From the NCBI RefSeq assembly GCF_006715495.1, contig NZ_VFNI01000002.1:372001-436000 (forward strand): 64,000 nt of DNA, given 5' to 3'. The position numbers and the translations under genes are program-made. The notes beneath the pieces are model-generated. The model did no database searches. It was not told where the DNA came from and worked only from the letters and a program-made list of their open reading frames with translations. The stretch comes from Herbaspirillum sp. SJZ106. GTDB lineage: Bacteria; Pseudomonadota; Gammaproteobacteria; Burkholderiales; Burkholderiaceae_D. Positions 35,095-44,948 of this stretch are shown here, piece after piece. Positions within the stretch are counted from its first letter, which is position 1. The number at the start of each line of letters is the position of its first letter.

Positions 35095-35952
35095 TCAATC
35101 CGGCAAGTCGATTTCGCCTTCGAACACCGACACCGCAGGGCCGGTCATCAGCACTGGCTGGCCTGCGCCCTGCCAGGCGATGCTGAGTATGCCGCCATGC
35201 GTTTGCACGGCGACCGGCGAATCCAGCAGGCCGCGGCGAATCCCGGCCACCACCGCCGCGCAGGCGCCGGTGCCGCAGGCCAGCGTTTCGCCGGCGCCGC
35301 GCTCATACACGCGCAGGTTCACATGATGGCGGTCGACGATCTGCATGAAGCCGGCGTTGACCCGGCGCGGGAAGCGCGGATGATGTTCGATCAGCGGGCC
35401 ATCCTGCAGGACCGGGGCCGCTTCGGTGTCGGCCACCACCTGTACCGCGTGCGGGTTGCCCATCGATACTACCGAAATCCAGGCTGTCTTCCCGGCAACA
35501 TCGAGCGGCCAGAGGGCGTCCTGGCCTTCCATGCGGCTTTCCAGTCCGGCGCTGTCGAACGGCACGTCGGCCGGCGCCAGGATCGGGGCGCCCATGTCGA
35601 CGGTGATACGCCCATCCTCTTCCAGCCGGGGTTCGATGATGCCCGACATGGTTTCCACCCGGATCGCGCGCTTGTCGGTCAGGCCCTTGTCGGTCACGAA
35701 TTTCACGAAGGCGCGCGCGCCGTTGCCGCATTGCTCCACCTCGCCGCCATCGGCGTTGTAGATGCGGTAACGGAAATCCACGCCATCGCCGCGGGCCTTT
35801 TCGACCACCAGCATCTGGTCGGCGCCGATGCCGAAACGGCGGTCGGCAATGAACTTCCACTGGTCGGGCCGGAGGAAAATGGCTTGGTTGATGGCGTCCA
35901 GCACGACGAAGTCATTGCCGGCGCCATGCATCTTGGTGAATTTGATCTTCAT
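35095..35952 (-). CDS. dapF: Diaminopimelate epimerase
   Basis: A 285-residue enzyme that converts LL- to meso-diaminopimelate for lysine and peptidoglycan. The two catalytic Cys are in [14 protein letters not shown] and [15 protein letters not shown]. The N-terminal [19 protein letters not shown] is the usual start. It is the last gene of a minus-strand group with two LpxL-type acyltransferase genes, whose start lies opposite metK. In gammaproteobacteria dapF is next to DUF484 and xerC; here those are about 3.6 kb away. Confidence 0.96.
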   Translation of the reverse strand: MKIKFTKMHGAGNDFVVLDAINQAIFLRPDQWKFIADRRFGIGADQMLVVEKARGDGVDFRYRIYNADGGEVEQCGNGARAFVKFVTDKGLTDKRAIRVETMSGIIEPRLEEDGRITVDMGAPILAPADVPFDSAGLESRMEGQDALWPLDVAGKTAWISVVSMGNPHAVQVVADTEAAPVLQDGPLIEHHPRFPRRVNAGFMQIVDRHHVNLRVYERGAGETLACGTGACAAVVAGIRRGLLDSPVAVQTHGGILSIAWQGAGQPVLMTGPAVSVFEGEIDLPD

Positions 35953-35998
35953 GAAGACATTATAGGGCCGCTTTTTTACAGGAAGGCAGGCTGAATGT

Positions 35999-36886
35999 TC
36001 AGCCGGCCGTGTCGCGGCGGTAAGGATCGGGTTCGCCGGGCGGACGGGTCTTGAAGCGCTTGTGGGCCCAGAAGTATTCGGCAGGGGTTTCGCGCACGCG
36101 TTCTTCGATGAAGGCGTTCATGCGGCGGGTGGCGGCGACGATGTCGTCGCCCGGGTAATCCGTCCAGGCCGGATAGAAGGTGGTCTTCCAGCCGCGGTAG
36201 CCGGGCAGGAAGGTGGTGACCACCGGCACGACCGACGCGCCGGTGGCCGAAGCGATGCGCGCGGTGGCCGTGAGCGTGGCGGCGGGCACGCCGAAGAAAG
36301 GGACGAATTCGGCGTCGCGGATGCCGAAATCCATGTCCGGCAACATGAGAAAGGGCAGGCCGCCGCGCATGGCGCGGATGATCGGTTTGACGCCCTTCTC
36401 GCGCGTGAGCAGGGTGACCGGCTTGAAGCGCGAGCGTCCCTTGAGCAGGGCTTCATCGATGATCTGGTTCTGCTGGCGTGCATAGAGGGTGCATACCGAA
36501 TACTCGGAATTGATCCCCAGCGAGATGCCGGGGATTTCCAGGCAGACAAAGTGCGGGCACAGCAGGATGACGGGGCCGGCCTTGAGGGTCTCGAAGGGGA
36601 TGCCCGGCTCGATCTTGATGAGTCGTCTCAGGCGCGCCTCGGAGGCCCACCACAGCACGCCGCGCTCCAGCGCGCTGCGGGCATAGGCCTGGAAATGCCG
36701 GCGCGCGATGTCGCGGCGCTCTTCCTCGGACTTTTCGGGAAAGCACAGGCGCAGGTTGACCAGCGTGATGCGCCGGCGCGGCCGCATATACATATAAAGC
36801 AGCGAGCCCAATGCTTCGCCAAGGCGGCCAAGGATGGGGAGTGGCAGCCAATGCAGCAGCCACATGAGTCCGATCAGGGCCCTCAT
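35999..36886 (-). CDS. Lipid A biosynthesis acyltransferase, LpxL/HtrB family (second copy)
   Basis: A 295-residue inner-membrane acyltransferase of the LpxL/LpxM family, which adds secondary acyl chains to lipid A. An N-terminal hydrophobic helix ([20 protein letters not shown]) is followed by the catalytic HX4E motif HFVCLE. Later motifs are [16 protein letters not shown] and [12 protein letters not shown]. The ATG at 36886 overlaps the stop of the upstream paralogue as ATGA, so the two are translationally coupled. Whether it acts as LpxL, LpxM or LpxP type cannot be told. Confidence 0.85.
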   Translation of the reverse strand: MRALIGLMWLLHWLPLPILGRLGEALGSLLYMYMRPRRRITLVNLRLCFPEKSEEERRDIARRHFQAYARSALERGVLWWASEARLRRLIKIEPGIPFETLKAGPVILLCPHFVCLEIPGISLGINSEYSVCTLYARQQNQIIDEALLKGRSRFKPVTLLTREKGVKPIIRAMRGGLPFLMLPDMDFGIRDAEFVPFFGVPAATLTATARIASATGASVVPVVTTFLPGYRGWKTTFYPAWTDYPGDDIVAATRRMNAFIEERVRETPAEYFWAHKRFKTRPPGEPDPYRRDTAG

Positions 36887-37728
36887 TGCATCTCCTCCGG
36901 TCTGGCCACGCCCGGCGGCACCTTGTAGCGGTTGTAGCTCCATATATATTGGGCCGGACATTGGGCGATCAGCGCCTCCATGGCGGCGTTGATGGCGCAC
37001 GCCTGTTGCTGCGGGGTATCGCCCAGTTCGCCTTCAAAGGGCACGAAACGCACGGCGTAACCGCGTCCCCACGACAGCCGCTCGGCATAAACGAGCACGA
37101 TGGGCGCGCCGCTCATCTGGTGCAGCTTGGCCGACAGGGTCATCGTATAGGCCGGTTTGCCGAAGAAATCGGCCCAGACGCCTTCGCCATTCTGCGGCAC
37201 CTGGTCGGGCAGCAGGCCGATCGCCTGGCCGCTCTTCAGGGCCTTGAGCAGGATACGCACGCCCGCCAGGCTGGCCGGAGCCAGGTGCAGGTTGGCGCGC
37301 GCCCTTGCGCCCTCGATCAGCGGCTTGAGCGCCGCCTTGCGCGGCGGGCGATACAGCGCGCTGAGTCGGGTGCGCTGCGCCACGGCCTGTGCGGTGATCT
37401 CGAAGCATCCCAGGTGCGGGGTAAGCAGAATCAGGCCGGACTTGGCATCCAGCGCCTGCTGGGCGAATTCCCAACCCTCGACGCGGGCGGTACGCAACAC
37501 CCGGCCGGGGTTGGCGCACCAGATGAAGGGCAATTCGAACATGCCTTTCCCGGCTTCGCCGACAGCCTTATATAAATGGGCGCGATGGCCGGCGCGTTCG
37601 ATGTTGTCGATGAAACGCCGCCGGTAGGCGGGCGATGCCAGAAAGACCAGCCAACCCATTGCCAGCCCGATGGCGTGCAAAACCGGCAAGGGCAAAAAGG
37701 ACAACAGGCGGAATAAAGAAACGAGCAT
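36883..37728 (-). CDS. Lipid A biosynthesis acyltransferase, LpxL/HtrB family (first copy)
   Basis: A 281-residue paralogue of the following gene. The HX4E motif is HLGCFE in LLTPHLGCFEITAQ, and the second motif is GQAIGLLPDQVPQNGEGVWADFFGKPAYT. An N-terminal hydrophobic helix starts at MLVSLFRLLSFLPLPVLHAIG. I placed the start at 37728. A longer frame to 37806 would add 26 hydrophobic residues and has no ribosome site. It diverges from metK with 194 bp between starts. Two adjacent acyltransferase genes suggest that both secondary chains of lipid A are made from this locus. Confidence 0.83.
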   Translation of the reverse strand: MLVSLFRLLSFLPLPVLHAIGLAMGWLVFLASPAYRRRFIDNIERAGHRAHLYKAVGEAGKGMFELPFIWCANPGRVLRTARVEGWEFAQQALDAKSGLILLTPHLGCFEITAQAVAQRTRLSALYRPPRKAALKPLIEGARARANLHLAPASLAGVRILLKALKSGQAIGLLPDQVPQNGEGVWADFFGKPAYTMTLSAKLHQMSGAPIVLVYAERLSWGRGYAVRFVPFEGELGDTPQQQACAINAAMEALIAQCPAQYIWSYNRYKVPPGVARPEEMQ

Positions 37729-37922
37729 ACTTGCCGATAACAGGGACAGGGCCGTAAAAACAACCGTCAAATTGCAGAAAATCGCAAGAGGCGTAAAATA
37801 GCACATGCCGTCGAGTTAATGACAACTTGCGAGACGGGGTACAAATATCGCTAAAGCGTCGCAGGCTCGACAAATGATTGGCCGCGACATGGGTTTAATC
37901 ACTTATTGTTAGAGGCTGCAGC

Positions 37923-39086
37923 ATGTCCAACGAATTTCTCTTCACCTCCGAATCCGTCTCCGAAGGCCATCCCGACAAGGTAGCCGACCAGATTTCCGAC
38001 GCGATCCTGGACGCCATTCTCACCCAAGACCCGCAATCCCGCGTTGCTGCAGAAACCCTCTGCAACACCGGCCTGGTCGTGCTGGCCGGCGAGATCACCA
38101 CGCGCGCCAACGTCGACTACATCGACGTCGCCCGCGAAACCATCAAGCGCATCGGTTACGACAACGCCGACTTCGGCATCGACTACAAGAGCTGCGCCGT
38201 GCTGGTCGCCTACGACAAGCAATCGCCCGACATCGCCCAGGGCGTTGACGAGGGCCGCGGCGTCGATCTGGAGCAAGGCGCCGGCGACCAGGGCCTGATG
38301 TTCGGTTATGCCTGCAACGAAACCCCGGAACTGATGCCTGCCGCGATCTACTATGCGCACCGCATCGTCGAGCGCCAGTCGCAACTGCGCAAGGACGGCC
38401 GCCTGCCATGGCTGCGTCCGGACGCCAAGTCGCAGGTGACGCTGAAGTACGTCGATGGCAAGCCGGTCGCCATCGACACCGTGGTGCTGTCGACCCAGCA
38501 CTCCCCGGAGATGCAGCAAAGCGCTATCCATGAAGCGGCCATCGAAGAGATCATCCGCCCGGTATTGCCGGCCGAATGGCTGAAGAATACCCGCTACCTG
38601 ATCAACCCGACCGGCCGCTTCGTCATCGGCGGTCCGCAGGGCGACTGCGGCCTGACCGGCCGCAAGATCATCGTCGACACCTACGGCGGCGCGGCTCCGC
38701 ACGGCGGCGGCGCGTTCTCCGGCAAGGATCCGTCCAAGGTCGACCGTTCGGCCGCCTATGCCGGCCGCTACGTGGCCAAGAACATCGTGGCCGCCGGCCT
38801 GGCCGAGCGTTGCCAGATCCAGGTCTCCTACGCCATCGGCGTGGCCAAGCCGACTTCGGTGATGGTGACCACCTTCGGCACCGGCAAGATCAGCGACGAA
38901 CAACTGGGGCACCTGGTGCGCGAGCATTTCGACCTGCGCCCGAAGGGCATCGTGCAGATGCTGGACCTGCTGCGCCCGATCTACGCCAAGACCGCCGCCT
39001 ACGGCCACTTCGGCCGCGAAGAGCCGGAATTCAGCTGGGAGCGCACCGACAAGGCCGCCGCACTGCGCGCTGCCGCCGGGCTGTAA
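37923..39086 (+). CDS. metK: S-adenosylmethionine synthase
   Basis: A 387-residue enzyme that makes S-adenosylmethionine from methionine and ATP. Motifs include the ATP site [16 protein letters not shown] (15-30), [12 protein letters not shown], and the phosphate-binding [21 protein letters not shown]. Length matches the family (E. coli 384). It opens the methyl-cycle group: metK, SAH riboswitch, ahcY, a small membrane protein and metF on one strand. No hairpin terminator is seen before the ahcY leader. Confidence 0.97.
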   Translation: MSNEFLFTSESVSEGHPDKVADQISDAILDAILTQDPQSRVAAETLCNTGLVVLAGEITTRANVDYIDVARETIKRIGYDNADFGIDYKSCAVLVAYDKQSPDIAQGVDEGRGVDLEQGAGDQGLMFGYACNETPELMPAAIYYAHRIVERQSQLRKDGRLPWLRPDAKSQVTLKYVDGKPVAIDTVVLSTQHSPEMQQSAIHEAAIEEIIRPVLPAEWLKNTRYLINPTGRFVIGGPQGDCGLTGRKIIVDTYGGAAPHGGGAFSGKDPSKVDRSAAYAGRYVAKNIVAAGLAERCQIQVSYAIGVAKPTSVMVTTFGTGKISDEQLGHLVREHFDLRPKGIVQMLDLLRPIYAKTAAYGHFGREEPEFSWERTDKAAALRAAAGL

Positions 39087-39237
39087 TATCTTCTGCGCAC
39101 GCGGGGCGATTGGGGCTCGCAAGGGTTTCCCAATCGCCATCGGCGCGCTAGAATGCACCTCCCGCGGGGTTTCCTCCGCACCGTTCCCGCACGTTGGCAT
39201 TGCATGCAGGGGACGGCAGCAAGATTGCACAATGCCT

Positions 39238-39329
39238 CACCGCGGCAAGGAGCGTTGCGACAGGGAAATCCTGCCAGGCTTGCTTGCGGTGAACAGGCTC
39301 CCGCCAGGGGGCCTGGCAACCGCGCTCAC
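39238..39329 (+). promoter_or_regulatory. SAH riboswitch upstream of ahcY
   Basis: The element matches the S-adenosylhomocysteine riboswitch class. The outer stem is CACCGC (39238-39243) with GCGGTG (39286-39291), continued by GCAAG (39245-39249) with CTTGC (39279-39283). The conserved core GGAGCGTTGCGAC and CCAGGCTTGC lies inside. The pseudoknot is GAGCG (39250-39254) with CGCTC (39323-39327), just before the ahcY ribosome site. In this class SAH binding turns ahcY on. The class and its position upstream of ahcY are established; the structure here is read by eye. Confidence 0.85.
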
Positions 39330-39362
39330 GTTACTTTTTTTCTGATTCTATGAAAGGAGGGC

Positions 39363-40787
39363 GTGAACAACGCCGTTGCCATGTCTACTACCGCATCCCA
39401 AGACTACATCATCGCCGACATCGGCCTGGCCGACTGGGGCCGCAAGGAAATCAAGATCGCCGAGACCGAAATGCCGGGCCTGATGGCGATCCGCGAAGAG
39501 TTCGCCGCGGCCCAGCCGCTGAAGGGCGCGCGCATTACAGGCTCGCTGCACATGACCATCCAGACCGCGGTGCTGATCCAGACGCTGGAAGCGCTGGGCG
39601 CCAAGGTGCGCTGGGCTTCCTGCAACATCTACTCGACCCAGGACCACGCCGCCGCGGCCATCGCCGCCAACGGCACCCCGGTGTTCGCGGTCAAGGGCGA
39701 GAATCTTGACGAATATTGGGAATACACCCACCGCATCTTCGAATGGACCGACGGCGGCTATTCCAACATGATCCTGGACGACGGCGGCGACGCCACCCTG
39801 CTGCTGCATCTGGGCGCGCGCGCAGAGAAGGACATCTCGGTGCTGGACAAGCCGGATTCGGAAGAAGCGGTGTGCCTGTTCAACTCCATCAAGCGCTACC
39901 TGGCCAAGGATGCCAACTGGTACTCCAAGCGCCTCAAGGAAATCAAGGGCGTCACCGAAGAAACCACCACCGGCGTGCACCGCCTGTACCAGATGCACAA
40001 GGAAGGCAAGCTGGCCTTCCCGGCGATCAACGTCAACGACTCGGTCACCAAGTCCAAGTTCGACAACCTGTACGGCTGCCGCGAATCGCTGGTGGACGGC
40101 ATCAAGCGCGCCACCGACGTCATGATCGCCGGCAAGATCGCCGTCATCGCCGGCTACGGCGACGTCGGCAAGGGCTCGGCGCAGGCCATGCGCGCGCTGT
40201 CGGCGCAAGTCTGGGTCACCGAGATCGACCCGATCTGCGCACTGCAGGCCGCCATGGAAGGCTACCGCGTGGTGACCATGGATTACGCCGCCGAACACGG
40301 CGACATCTTCGTCACCTGCACCGGCAACTACCATGTGATCACCCATGACCACATGAAGAAGATGAAAGACCAGGCCATCGTCTGCAACATCGGCCACTTC
40401 GACAATGAAATCGAAGTCGCCGCGCTGAAGCAATACACCTGGGAAAACATCAAGCCGCAAGTCGACCACATCATCTTCCCGGACGGCAAGCGCATCATCC
40501 TGCTGGCCGAAGGCCGCCTGGTGAACCTGGGCTGCGGCACCGGCCACCCGTCCTACGTGATGAGCTCGTCCTTCGCCAACCAGACCATTGCCCAGATCGA
40601 GTTGTTCGTCAACACCAAGAACTACCCGATCGGCGTCTACACGCTGCCCAAGCATCTGGACGAGAAGGTCGCCCGCCTGCAGCTCAAGAAGCTCAATGCG
40701 CAACTGAGCACGCTGACCGAGGAACAGGCGGCGTATATTGGCGTCAAGACCGAAGGTCCGTACAAGGCCGATCACTACCGTTACTGA
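39363..40787 (+). CDS. ahcY: Adenosylhomocysteinase
   Basis: A 474-residue NAD-dependent enzyme that splits S-adenosylhomocysteine to adenosine and homocysteine, removing the product inhibitor of methyltransferases. Family marks are [36 protein letters not shown], the NAD site [14 protein letters not shown] and the C-terminal end [15 protein letters not shown] at 39363 follows AGGAGG by only 2 nt, while an in-frame ATG at 39381 is 20 nt from it. Neither spacing is normal, so the start is uncertain by six codons. Controlled by the SAH riboswitch upstream. Confidence 0.96.
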   Translation: MNNAVAMSTTASQDYIIADIGLADWGRKEIKIAETEMPGLMAIREEFAAAQPLKGARITGSLHMTIQTAVLIQTLEALGAKVRWASCNIYSTQDHAAAAIAANGTPVFAVKGENLDEYWEYTHRIFEWTDGGYSNMILDDGGDATLLLHLGARAEKDISVLDKPDSEEAVCLFNSIKRYLAKDANWYSKRLKEIKGVTEETTTGVHRLYQMHKEGKLAFPAINVNDSVTKSKFDNLYGCRESLVDGIKRATDVMIAGKIAVIAGYGDVGKGSAQAMRALSAQVWVTEIDPICALQAAMEGYRVVTMDYAAEHGDIFVTCTGNYHVITHDHMKKMKDQAIVCNIGHFDNEIEVAALKQYTWENIKPQVDHIIFPDGKRIILLAEGRLVNLGCGTGHPSYVMSSSFANQTIAQIELFVNTKNYPIGVYTLPKHLDEKVARLQLKKLNAQLSTLTEEQAAYIGVKTEGPYKADHYRY

Positions 40788-40910
40788 TCGGTTGTGCACG
40801 ATCGGGCTGTTGCCTGATCGTGCCGTGCCTGCACCATACGGGCTGTCGTCACGTTGCCGCTGCGCGTGCGGCAGCCCGTCCAATTCTGACAAGGCCCGAA
40901 AGGAAGTGCC

Positions 40911-41267
40911 ATGTTTATGTTATTGCTGACCTGGCTGATCAATGCCCTGGCCCTGCTGGCCGTTCCCTACCTGATGCACTCGGTGCAGGTCGACAGTTTC
41001 GGCTCCGCCCTGGTGGCCGCGCTGATCCTGGGCTTCGTCAATACCATCGTGCGCCCCGTGCTGGTGGTGCTGACCCTGCCGGTGACCGTGCTCACGCTGG
41101 GCCTGTTCATCCTCATCATCAACGGCCTGATGTTCTGGGTGGTGGCGCAACTGGTGGGCGGTTTCCATGTCGGCGGTTTCTGGTCGGCGGTGGGCGGCGC
41201 GCTGCTCTACAGCATCGTGTCCTGGGCCTTGTCCACCCTATTGCTGAAATCCGGATCGAACCGATGA
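40911..41267 (+). CDS. Small four-helix membrane protein (YvlD / phage holin superfamily IV-like)
   Basis: A 118-residue hydrophobic protein with four predicted membrane helices (about 2-22, 28-50, 56-78, 88-110) and very few charged residues. The segment GFVNTIVRPVLVVLTLPVTVLTLGLFILIINGLMFW is typical of the YvlD family, annotated as holin superfamily IV though not shown to lyse cells. It overlaps the start of metF as ATGA, so it is co-expressed with the methyl-cycle genes. Function in this context is unknown; the ahcY-this-metF order is, from memory, common in Burkholderiales. Confidence 0.82.
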   Translation: MFMLLLTWLINALALLAVPYLMHSVQVDSFGSALVAALILGFVNTIVRPVLVVLTLPVTVLTLGLFILIINGLMFWVVAQLVGGFHVGGFWSAVGGALLYSIVSWALSTLLLKSGSNR

Positions 41268-42106
41268 ACAAGCATAATTTCAGTATCGAATTCTTCCCGC
41301 CCAAGACGCCGGAAGGTGCCGAAAAACTGCGCGCCACGCGCGCCAGGCTGGCCGAATTGCAGCCGAAGTATTTCTCGGTGACCTTCGGCGCCGGCGGTTC
41401 GACCCAGCAGGGCACGCGCGATACCGTGCTGGAAATCACCGCCGAAGGCCATGAGGCGGCGCCGCACCTGTCCTGCATCGGCAGTTCGCGCGCCAGCCTG
41501 CGCGCCATCCTGGACGACTACAAGACCAACGGCGTCAAGCGCCTGGTGGCGCTGCGCGGCGACTTGCCCAGCGGCTATGGCGCGATGGGCCAGGCCTCCA
41601 GCGAATTCCGCTATGCCAACGAGCTGGTCGAATTCGTGCGGGCGGAAACCGGCGACTGGTTCCACATCGAAGTGGCGGCTTACCCCGAGATGCATCCGCA
41701 GGCCAAGTCGCCGCAGGACGATGTGCAGAACTACGCGCGCAAGGTGAAGGCCGGCGCCAATTCGGCCATCACCCAATACTTCTACAACGCGGATGCCTAT
41801 TTCCGCTTCGTGGACGATGCCGCCAAACTGGGCGCCGAGGTGCCGGTCATCGCCGGCATCATGCCCATCACCAATTACTCGCAACTGGTGCGCTTCTCGG
41901 ACATGTGCGGCACCGAAATCCCGCGCTGGGTGCGCCTAAAGCTGGCCAGCTACGGCGACGACGTCGACTCCATCCGCGCCTTCGGGCTGGATGTGGTCAG
42001 CCAATTGTGCGAACGCCTGCTGGCCGGCGGCGCGCCTGGCCTGCATTTCTACTCGCTCAACCAGGCCGGGCCGACGCAGGCGGTGTGGCAGCGTCTGGTC
42101 AAGTAA
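41264..42106 (+). CDS. metF: Methylenetetrahydrofolate reductase (NAD(P)H)
   Basis: A 280-residue flavoenzyme that reduces 5,10-methylene-THF to 5-methyl-THF for methionine synthesis. It begins with SIEFFPPKTPEG, the conserved start of MetF, followed by FSVTFGAGGSTQQGT and VKRLVALRGDLP. Residues near VAAYPEMHPQA and ITQYFYNADAYFRFVDDA line the FAD/folate site. The ATG at 41264 overlaps the end of the upstream membrane protein gene. It completes the methyl-cycle cluster and is followed by a strong terminator. Confidence 0.96.
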   Translation: MNKHNFSIEFFPPKTPEGAEKLRATRARLAELQPKYFSVTFGAGGSTQQGTRDTVLEITAEGHEAAPHLSCIGSSRASLRAILDDYKTNGVKRLVALRGDLPSGYGAMGQASSEFRYANELVEFVRAETGDWFHIEVAAYPEMHPQAKSPQDDVQNYARKVKAGANSAITQYFYNADAYFRFVDDAAKLGAEVPVIAGIMPITNYSQLVRFSDMCGTEIPRWVRLKLASYGDDVDSIRAFGLDVVSQLCERLLAGGAPGLHFYSLNQAGPTQAVWQRLVK

Positions 42107-42147
42107 GCTTGGCTGGAAAGCGGCAGTAATGAGCCGCAGTAATAAAA

Positions 42148-42180
42148 AATCCGGATATACACATATATCCGGATTTTTTT
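42148..42180 (+). terminator. Terminator of the metK-ahcY-metF cluster
   Basis: AATCCGGATAT (42148-42158) and ATATCCGGATT (42165-42175) form a perfect 11-bp stem with an ACACAT loop, followed by a T-run to 42180. It lies 41 bp after the metF stop and also has an A-run before it, so it could terminate the convergent gene too. Confidence 0.92.
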
Positions 42181-42232
42181 ATTGTCGTTCCGCTACGCCT
42201 ATGCAGAACATCTTGGTGCGGTGCTGTCGTAT

Positions 42233-42868
42233 TTATTCAATGGCATCGGTCAGCACCAGATCCAGCGGCATGTCGTGCCGTTCGGCCGCGAATTCCACCA
42301 GCCCGAAGGCATAGCATACCCCCACGGCCAGCGGCCGGTGCGGACCCGCCAGTGTGCGGTCGTAAAACCCGCCGCCATAGCCCAGCCGCATGCCGGCGGC
42401 ATTGAAGCCGACGCAGGGCACCAGCAGGGCCTGCGGCTGCACTACCGGCGCCTCTTCGCCCGGAACCAGTGTTCCCAGGGCGTCTTTGCTCAGCGCTTCG
42501 CCGGGCAGCCAGCGACGAAATTCCAGAGGTGAATCTTTATTGGTGACGATCGGCAAGGACAGGTGCACGCCACGCGCGGCCAGCGCGTTATAGGCGGCAA
42601 GCAGGTCGGGTTCCTTGCGGATGGGATGATAGACCCCGATGCTGGCGATGCCATGCGCCAGGCACCAGGCCAGCACGCGACGGCCGATCAGTTCATCCGA
42701 GACCGCCTTGCCATGCGCGTCCAGCGCCTTGCGGCGCGCCAGCAAGTCGGCGCGCAGGGCGTTTTTCAGTTGCCTGTCCAAGGCCTGTTCCCGATTCGGC
42801 GCGTGAGGGCCGCATGCTATGCTTGGCGTCGTCGTCTGTTTCGTCATCTGTTCCGTCGTTTGTTTCAT
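42233..42868 (-). CDS. 5-formyltetrahydrofolate cyclo-ligase
   Basis: A 211-residue enzyme of the YgfA/MTHFS family that converts 5-formyl-THF to 5,10-methenyl-THF. The family core is KNALRADLLARRKAL near the start, IGVYHPIRKEPDLL in the middle, and the substrate/ATP motif RLGYGGGFYDRTL. The first 35 residues are extra and Thr/Gln-rich (KQTTEQMTKQTTT), encoded by three imperfect 12-bp repeats. Starts at 42868 or 42847 are both possible; no clear ribosome site. It diverges from slt, with only 20 bp between starts. Confidence 0.88.
   Translation of the reverse strand: MKQTTEQMTKQTTTPSIACGPHAPNREQALDRQLKNALRADLLARRKALDAHGKAVSDELIGRRVLAWCLAHGIASIGVYHPIRKEPDLLAAYNALAARGVHLSLPIVTNKDSPLEFRRWLPGEALSKDALGTLVPGEEAPVVQPQALLVPCVGFNAAGMRLGYGGGFYDRTLAGPHRPLAVGVCYAFGLVEFAAERHDMPLDLVLTDAIE
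42831..42866. repeat. Three imperfect 12-bp tandem repeats at the 5' end of the cyclo-ligase gene
   Basis: GTCGTCTGTTTC (42831-42842), GTCATCTGTTCC (42843-42854) and GTCGTTTGTTTC (42855-42866) are consecutive. They encode the Lys-Gln-Thr-Thr-like N-terminus of the cyclo-ligase on the minus strand. Confidence 0.7.
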
Positions 42869-42888
42869 TCACACTAGGTTCTACAAGA

Positions 42889-44871
42889 ATGCGCCTGAAG
42901 AATTATCTGTTCGGCAAATGCCTGCGTCCGCTGGCGGTTTCACTGGTCGTGGCCATCGGCGCGGCGTTGAGCATCGCACCCGCAGCCCAGGCGCAAAAGC
43001 GCCTGGCGCCCGATGCTTCCCCGGATGACATCTTCCTTGCGCTGCGGCAAGCGGCCGCCAGCGACAATGGCGCCCTGGCGCAGGAGCTGGCAGGGCGCTT
43101 GTCGGGTTACGACCTGCCGTCGTATGTCGACTATTATCGGCTCAAACCGCGCGTGCGTGACTATTCCGCCAGCGAGCAGGAAATCCGCGACTTCATGACC
43201 CGGTACGAAGGCCAGGCCCTGGTCGATCGCCTGCGCAACGACTGGCTGCTGGCGCTGGGCAAGACAGGCAACTGGGCCTTGTTCGACGAGCAGTATCCCA
43301 AGTTCATCCTGGACGACGACGTCCAGGTCAAATGCTTCGCCTTGAACTCGCGCGCGCTCAAAGGCGCCAACGTCGCCGACGAGGCGCGCGCGCTGCTGGT
43401 TTCGCCCAAGGATTACGGCCAGGGTTGCAGCGACCTGATCGCCACGCTGGCGCAGAACGGCCAGTTCACCGATGCCGATGTCTGGTTCCAGATCCGCCAG
43501 GCCGCCGAGAACGGCAACACCACGGTCGCGCGCCGCGCTGCAGTGCTGGTCGACAATGGCGATGTCACCGTGCAGCAGGTCATGGACAAGCCCGCGCTGA
43601 TGCTGGCCAAGGGGCCCGGCAGCGGCGTTGCCAACCACCAGCTCTACATCATTGCGCTGGGCCGCGTGGCCCGCAGCAATCCGGCCCAGGCCGCCACCTA
43701 TCTCAGCGACCGTGCGCGCCAGATGACGGCCCAGGAGGTTGCGCAAGGCTGGGCGCAGATTGCGCTGGCCGCTTCCTACAAGCTGGCGCCGGAAGCCATG
43801 GACTACTGGCGCAAGACCCGGGATGCGCTGCTGACGCAGGATGCGCTGCAATGGAAGGTGCGCATGGCGCTGCGCGCGGGCGACTGGAAGACCGTGCGCA
43901 CGACGATCGAGAGCATGCCGGCGGCGCTGCGCAACGATATCACCTGGACCTACTGGCTCGGCCGCGCGCTCAAGGAAGATGGCCAGAACGACGCCGCGCG
44001 CCGCCTGTTCGAATCGATCTCGGCCAACTTCAGCTTCTATGGCCAGCTGGCGCTGGAAGAACTGGGCCAGAAGATCACCATTCCGCCGGGACCGATGCCG
44101 CCGACGGCCGGCGAAATCGCCCTCTATTCGCAAAATGCCGGCTTCCAGCGTTCGCTCCGGTTCTACCAGCTCAACCTGCGCTTCGAGGCGATCCGAGAAT
44201 GGAACTGGGAGCTGCGCAAGATGACCGACCGCCAACTGCTGGCCGCGGCCGAATACGCGCGCCAGAGCGACGTGCTGGACCGCATGGTCAACACCTCCGA
44301 CCGCACCCGCGCCGAATTCGACTTCACCCAGCGTTTCCCGGCGCCGCATCTGGGCGAGATGAACGCGGCCACGCGTCCGCTGGGGATGGAAAATGCCTGG
44401 ATCTACGGCCTGATCCGCCAGGAGTCGCGCTTCATCAAGAGCGCGCGCTCGCACGTCGGCGCCTCCGGCCTGATGCAGTTGATGCCGGCCACCGCCAAGT
44501 TCGTCGCCAAGAAGATCGGCATGACCGAATTCACCGCGGACCAGGTCAACGACATCAACACCAACCTGCTGCTGGGCACCAGCTATCTGAGCATGGTGCT
44601 CAACAACCTGGACGGTTCCGAAACCCTGGCCACCGCCGGCTACAACGCGGGGCCGGGCCGCCCGCGCACCTGGCGCGCGACCTTGCCGCGCACGGTCGAA
44701 GGGGCGATCTTCGCCGAGACCATCCCGTTCAACGAAACCCGGGGCTATGTCAAGAACGTGATGTCCAATGCGACGTACTATGCGGCCATGTTCGAGAACC
44801 GTCCGCAGTCGCTCAAGCAACGCATGGGCATGGTGGCGCCTAACTCCAACGTCGCCACCGACCTGCCCTGA
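42889..44871 (+). CDS. slt: Soluble lytic murein transglycosylase
   Basis: A 660-residue periplasmic peptidoglycan lytic transglycosylase of the Slt70 type. A signal peptide runs to AAQAQ (cleavage near residue 33). The long alpha-superhelical middle (about 60-480) forms the doughnut. The C-terminal GEWL-like catalytic domain (about 500-620) carries the catalytic Glu in LIRQESRFIKSARSHVGASG, then LMQLMPATAKFVA. E. coli Slt70 has about 645 residues, so length fits. ATG at 42889 starts the signal peptide; the longer frame from 42814 does not improve it. It cuts glycan strands to 1,6-anhydro ends. Confidence 0.93.
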   Translation: MRLKNYLFGKCLRPLAVSLVVAIGAALSIAPAAQAQKRLAPDASPDDIFLALRQAAASDNGALAQELAGRLSGYDLPSYVDYYRLKPRVRDYSASEQEIRDFMTRYEGQALVDRLRNDWLLALGKTGNWALFDEQYPKFILDDDVQVKCFALNSRALKGANVADEARALLVSPKDYGQGCSDLIATLAQNGQFTDADVWFQIRQAAENGNTTVARRAAVLVDNGDVTVQQVMDKPALMLAKGPGSGVANHQLYIIALGRVARSNPAQAATYLSDRARQMTAQEVAQGWAQIALAASYKLAPEAMDYWRKTRDALLTQDALQWKVRMALRAGDWKTVRTTIESMPAALRNDITWTYWLGRALKEDGQNDAARRLFESISANFSFYGQLALEELGQKITIPPGPMPPTAGEIALYSQNAGFQRSLRFYQLNLRFEAIREWNWELRKMTDRQLLAAAEYARQSDVLDRMVNTSDRTRAEFDFTQRFPAPHLGEMNAATRPLGMENAWIYGLIRQESRFIKSARSHVGASGLMQLMPATAKFVAKKIGMTEFTADQVNDINTNLLLGTSYLSMVLNNLDGSETLATAGYNAGPGRPRTWRATLPRTVEGAIFAETIPFNETRGYVKNVMSNATYYAAMFENRPQSLKQRMGMVAPNSNVATDLP

Positions 44872-44948
44872 TTCGAACCGGCCGCCGTCGCGCAGCTAAC
44901 GCGGGCAGCGCAGCAAACGCAGGCGGCACAGGATACAGGAGGCGCAAC

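Noticed and set aside
35999-37728. HX4E instead of HX4D in both lipid A acyltransferases as a defect
   Set aside because: The LpxL family uses HX4(D/E), and E. coli LpxL has Glu, so this is normal.
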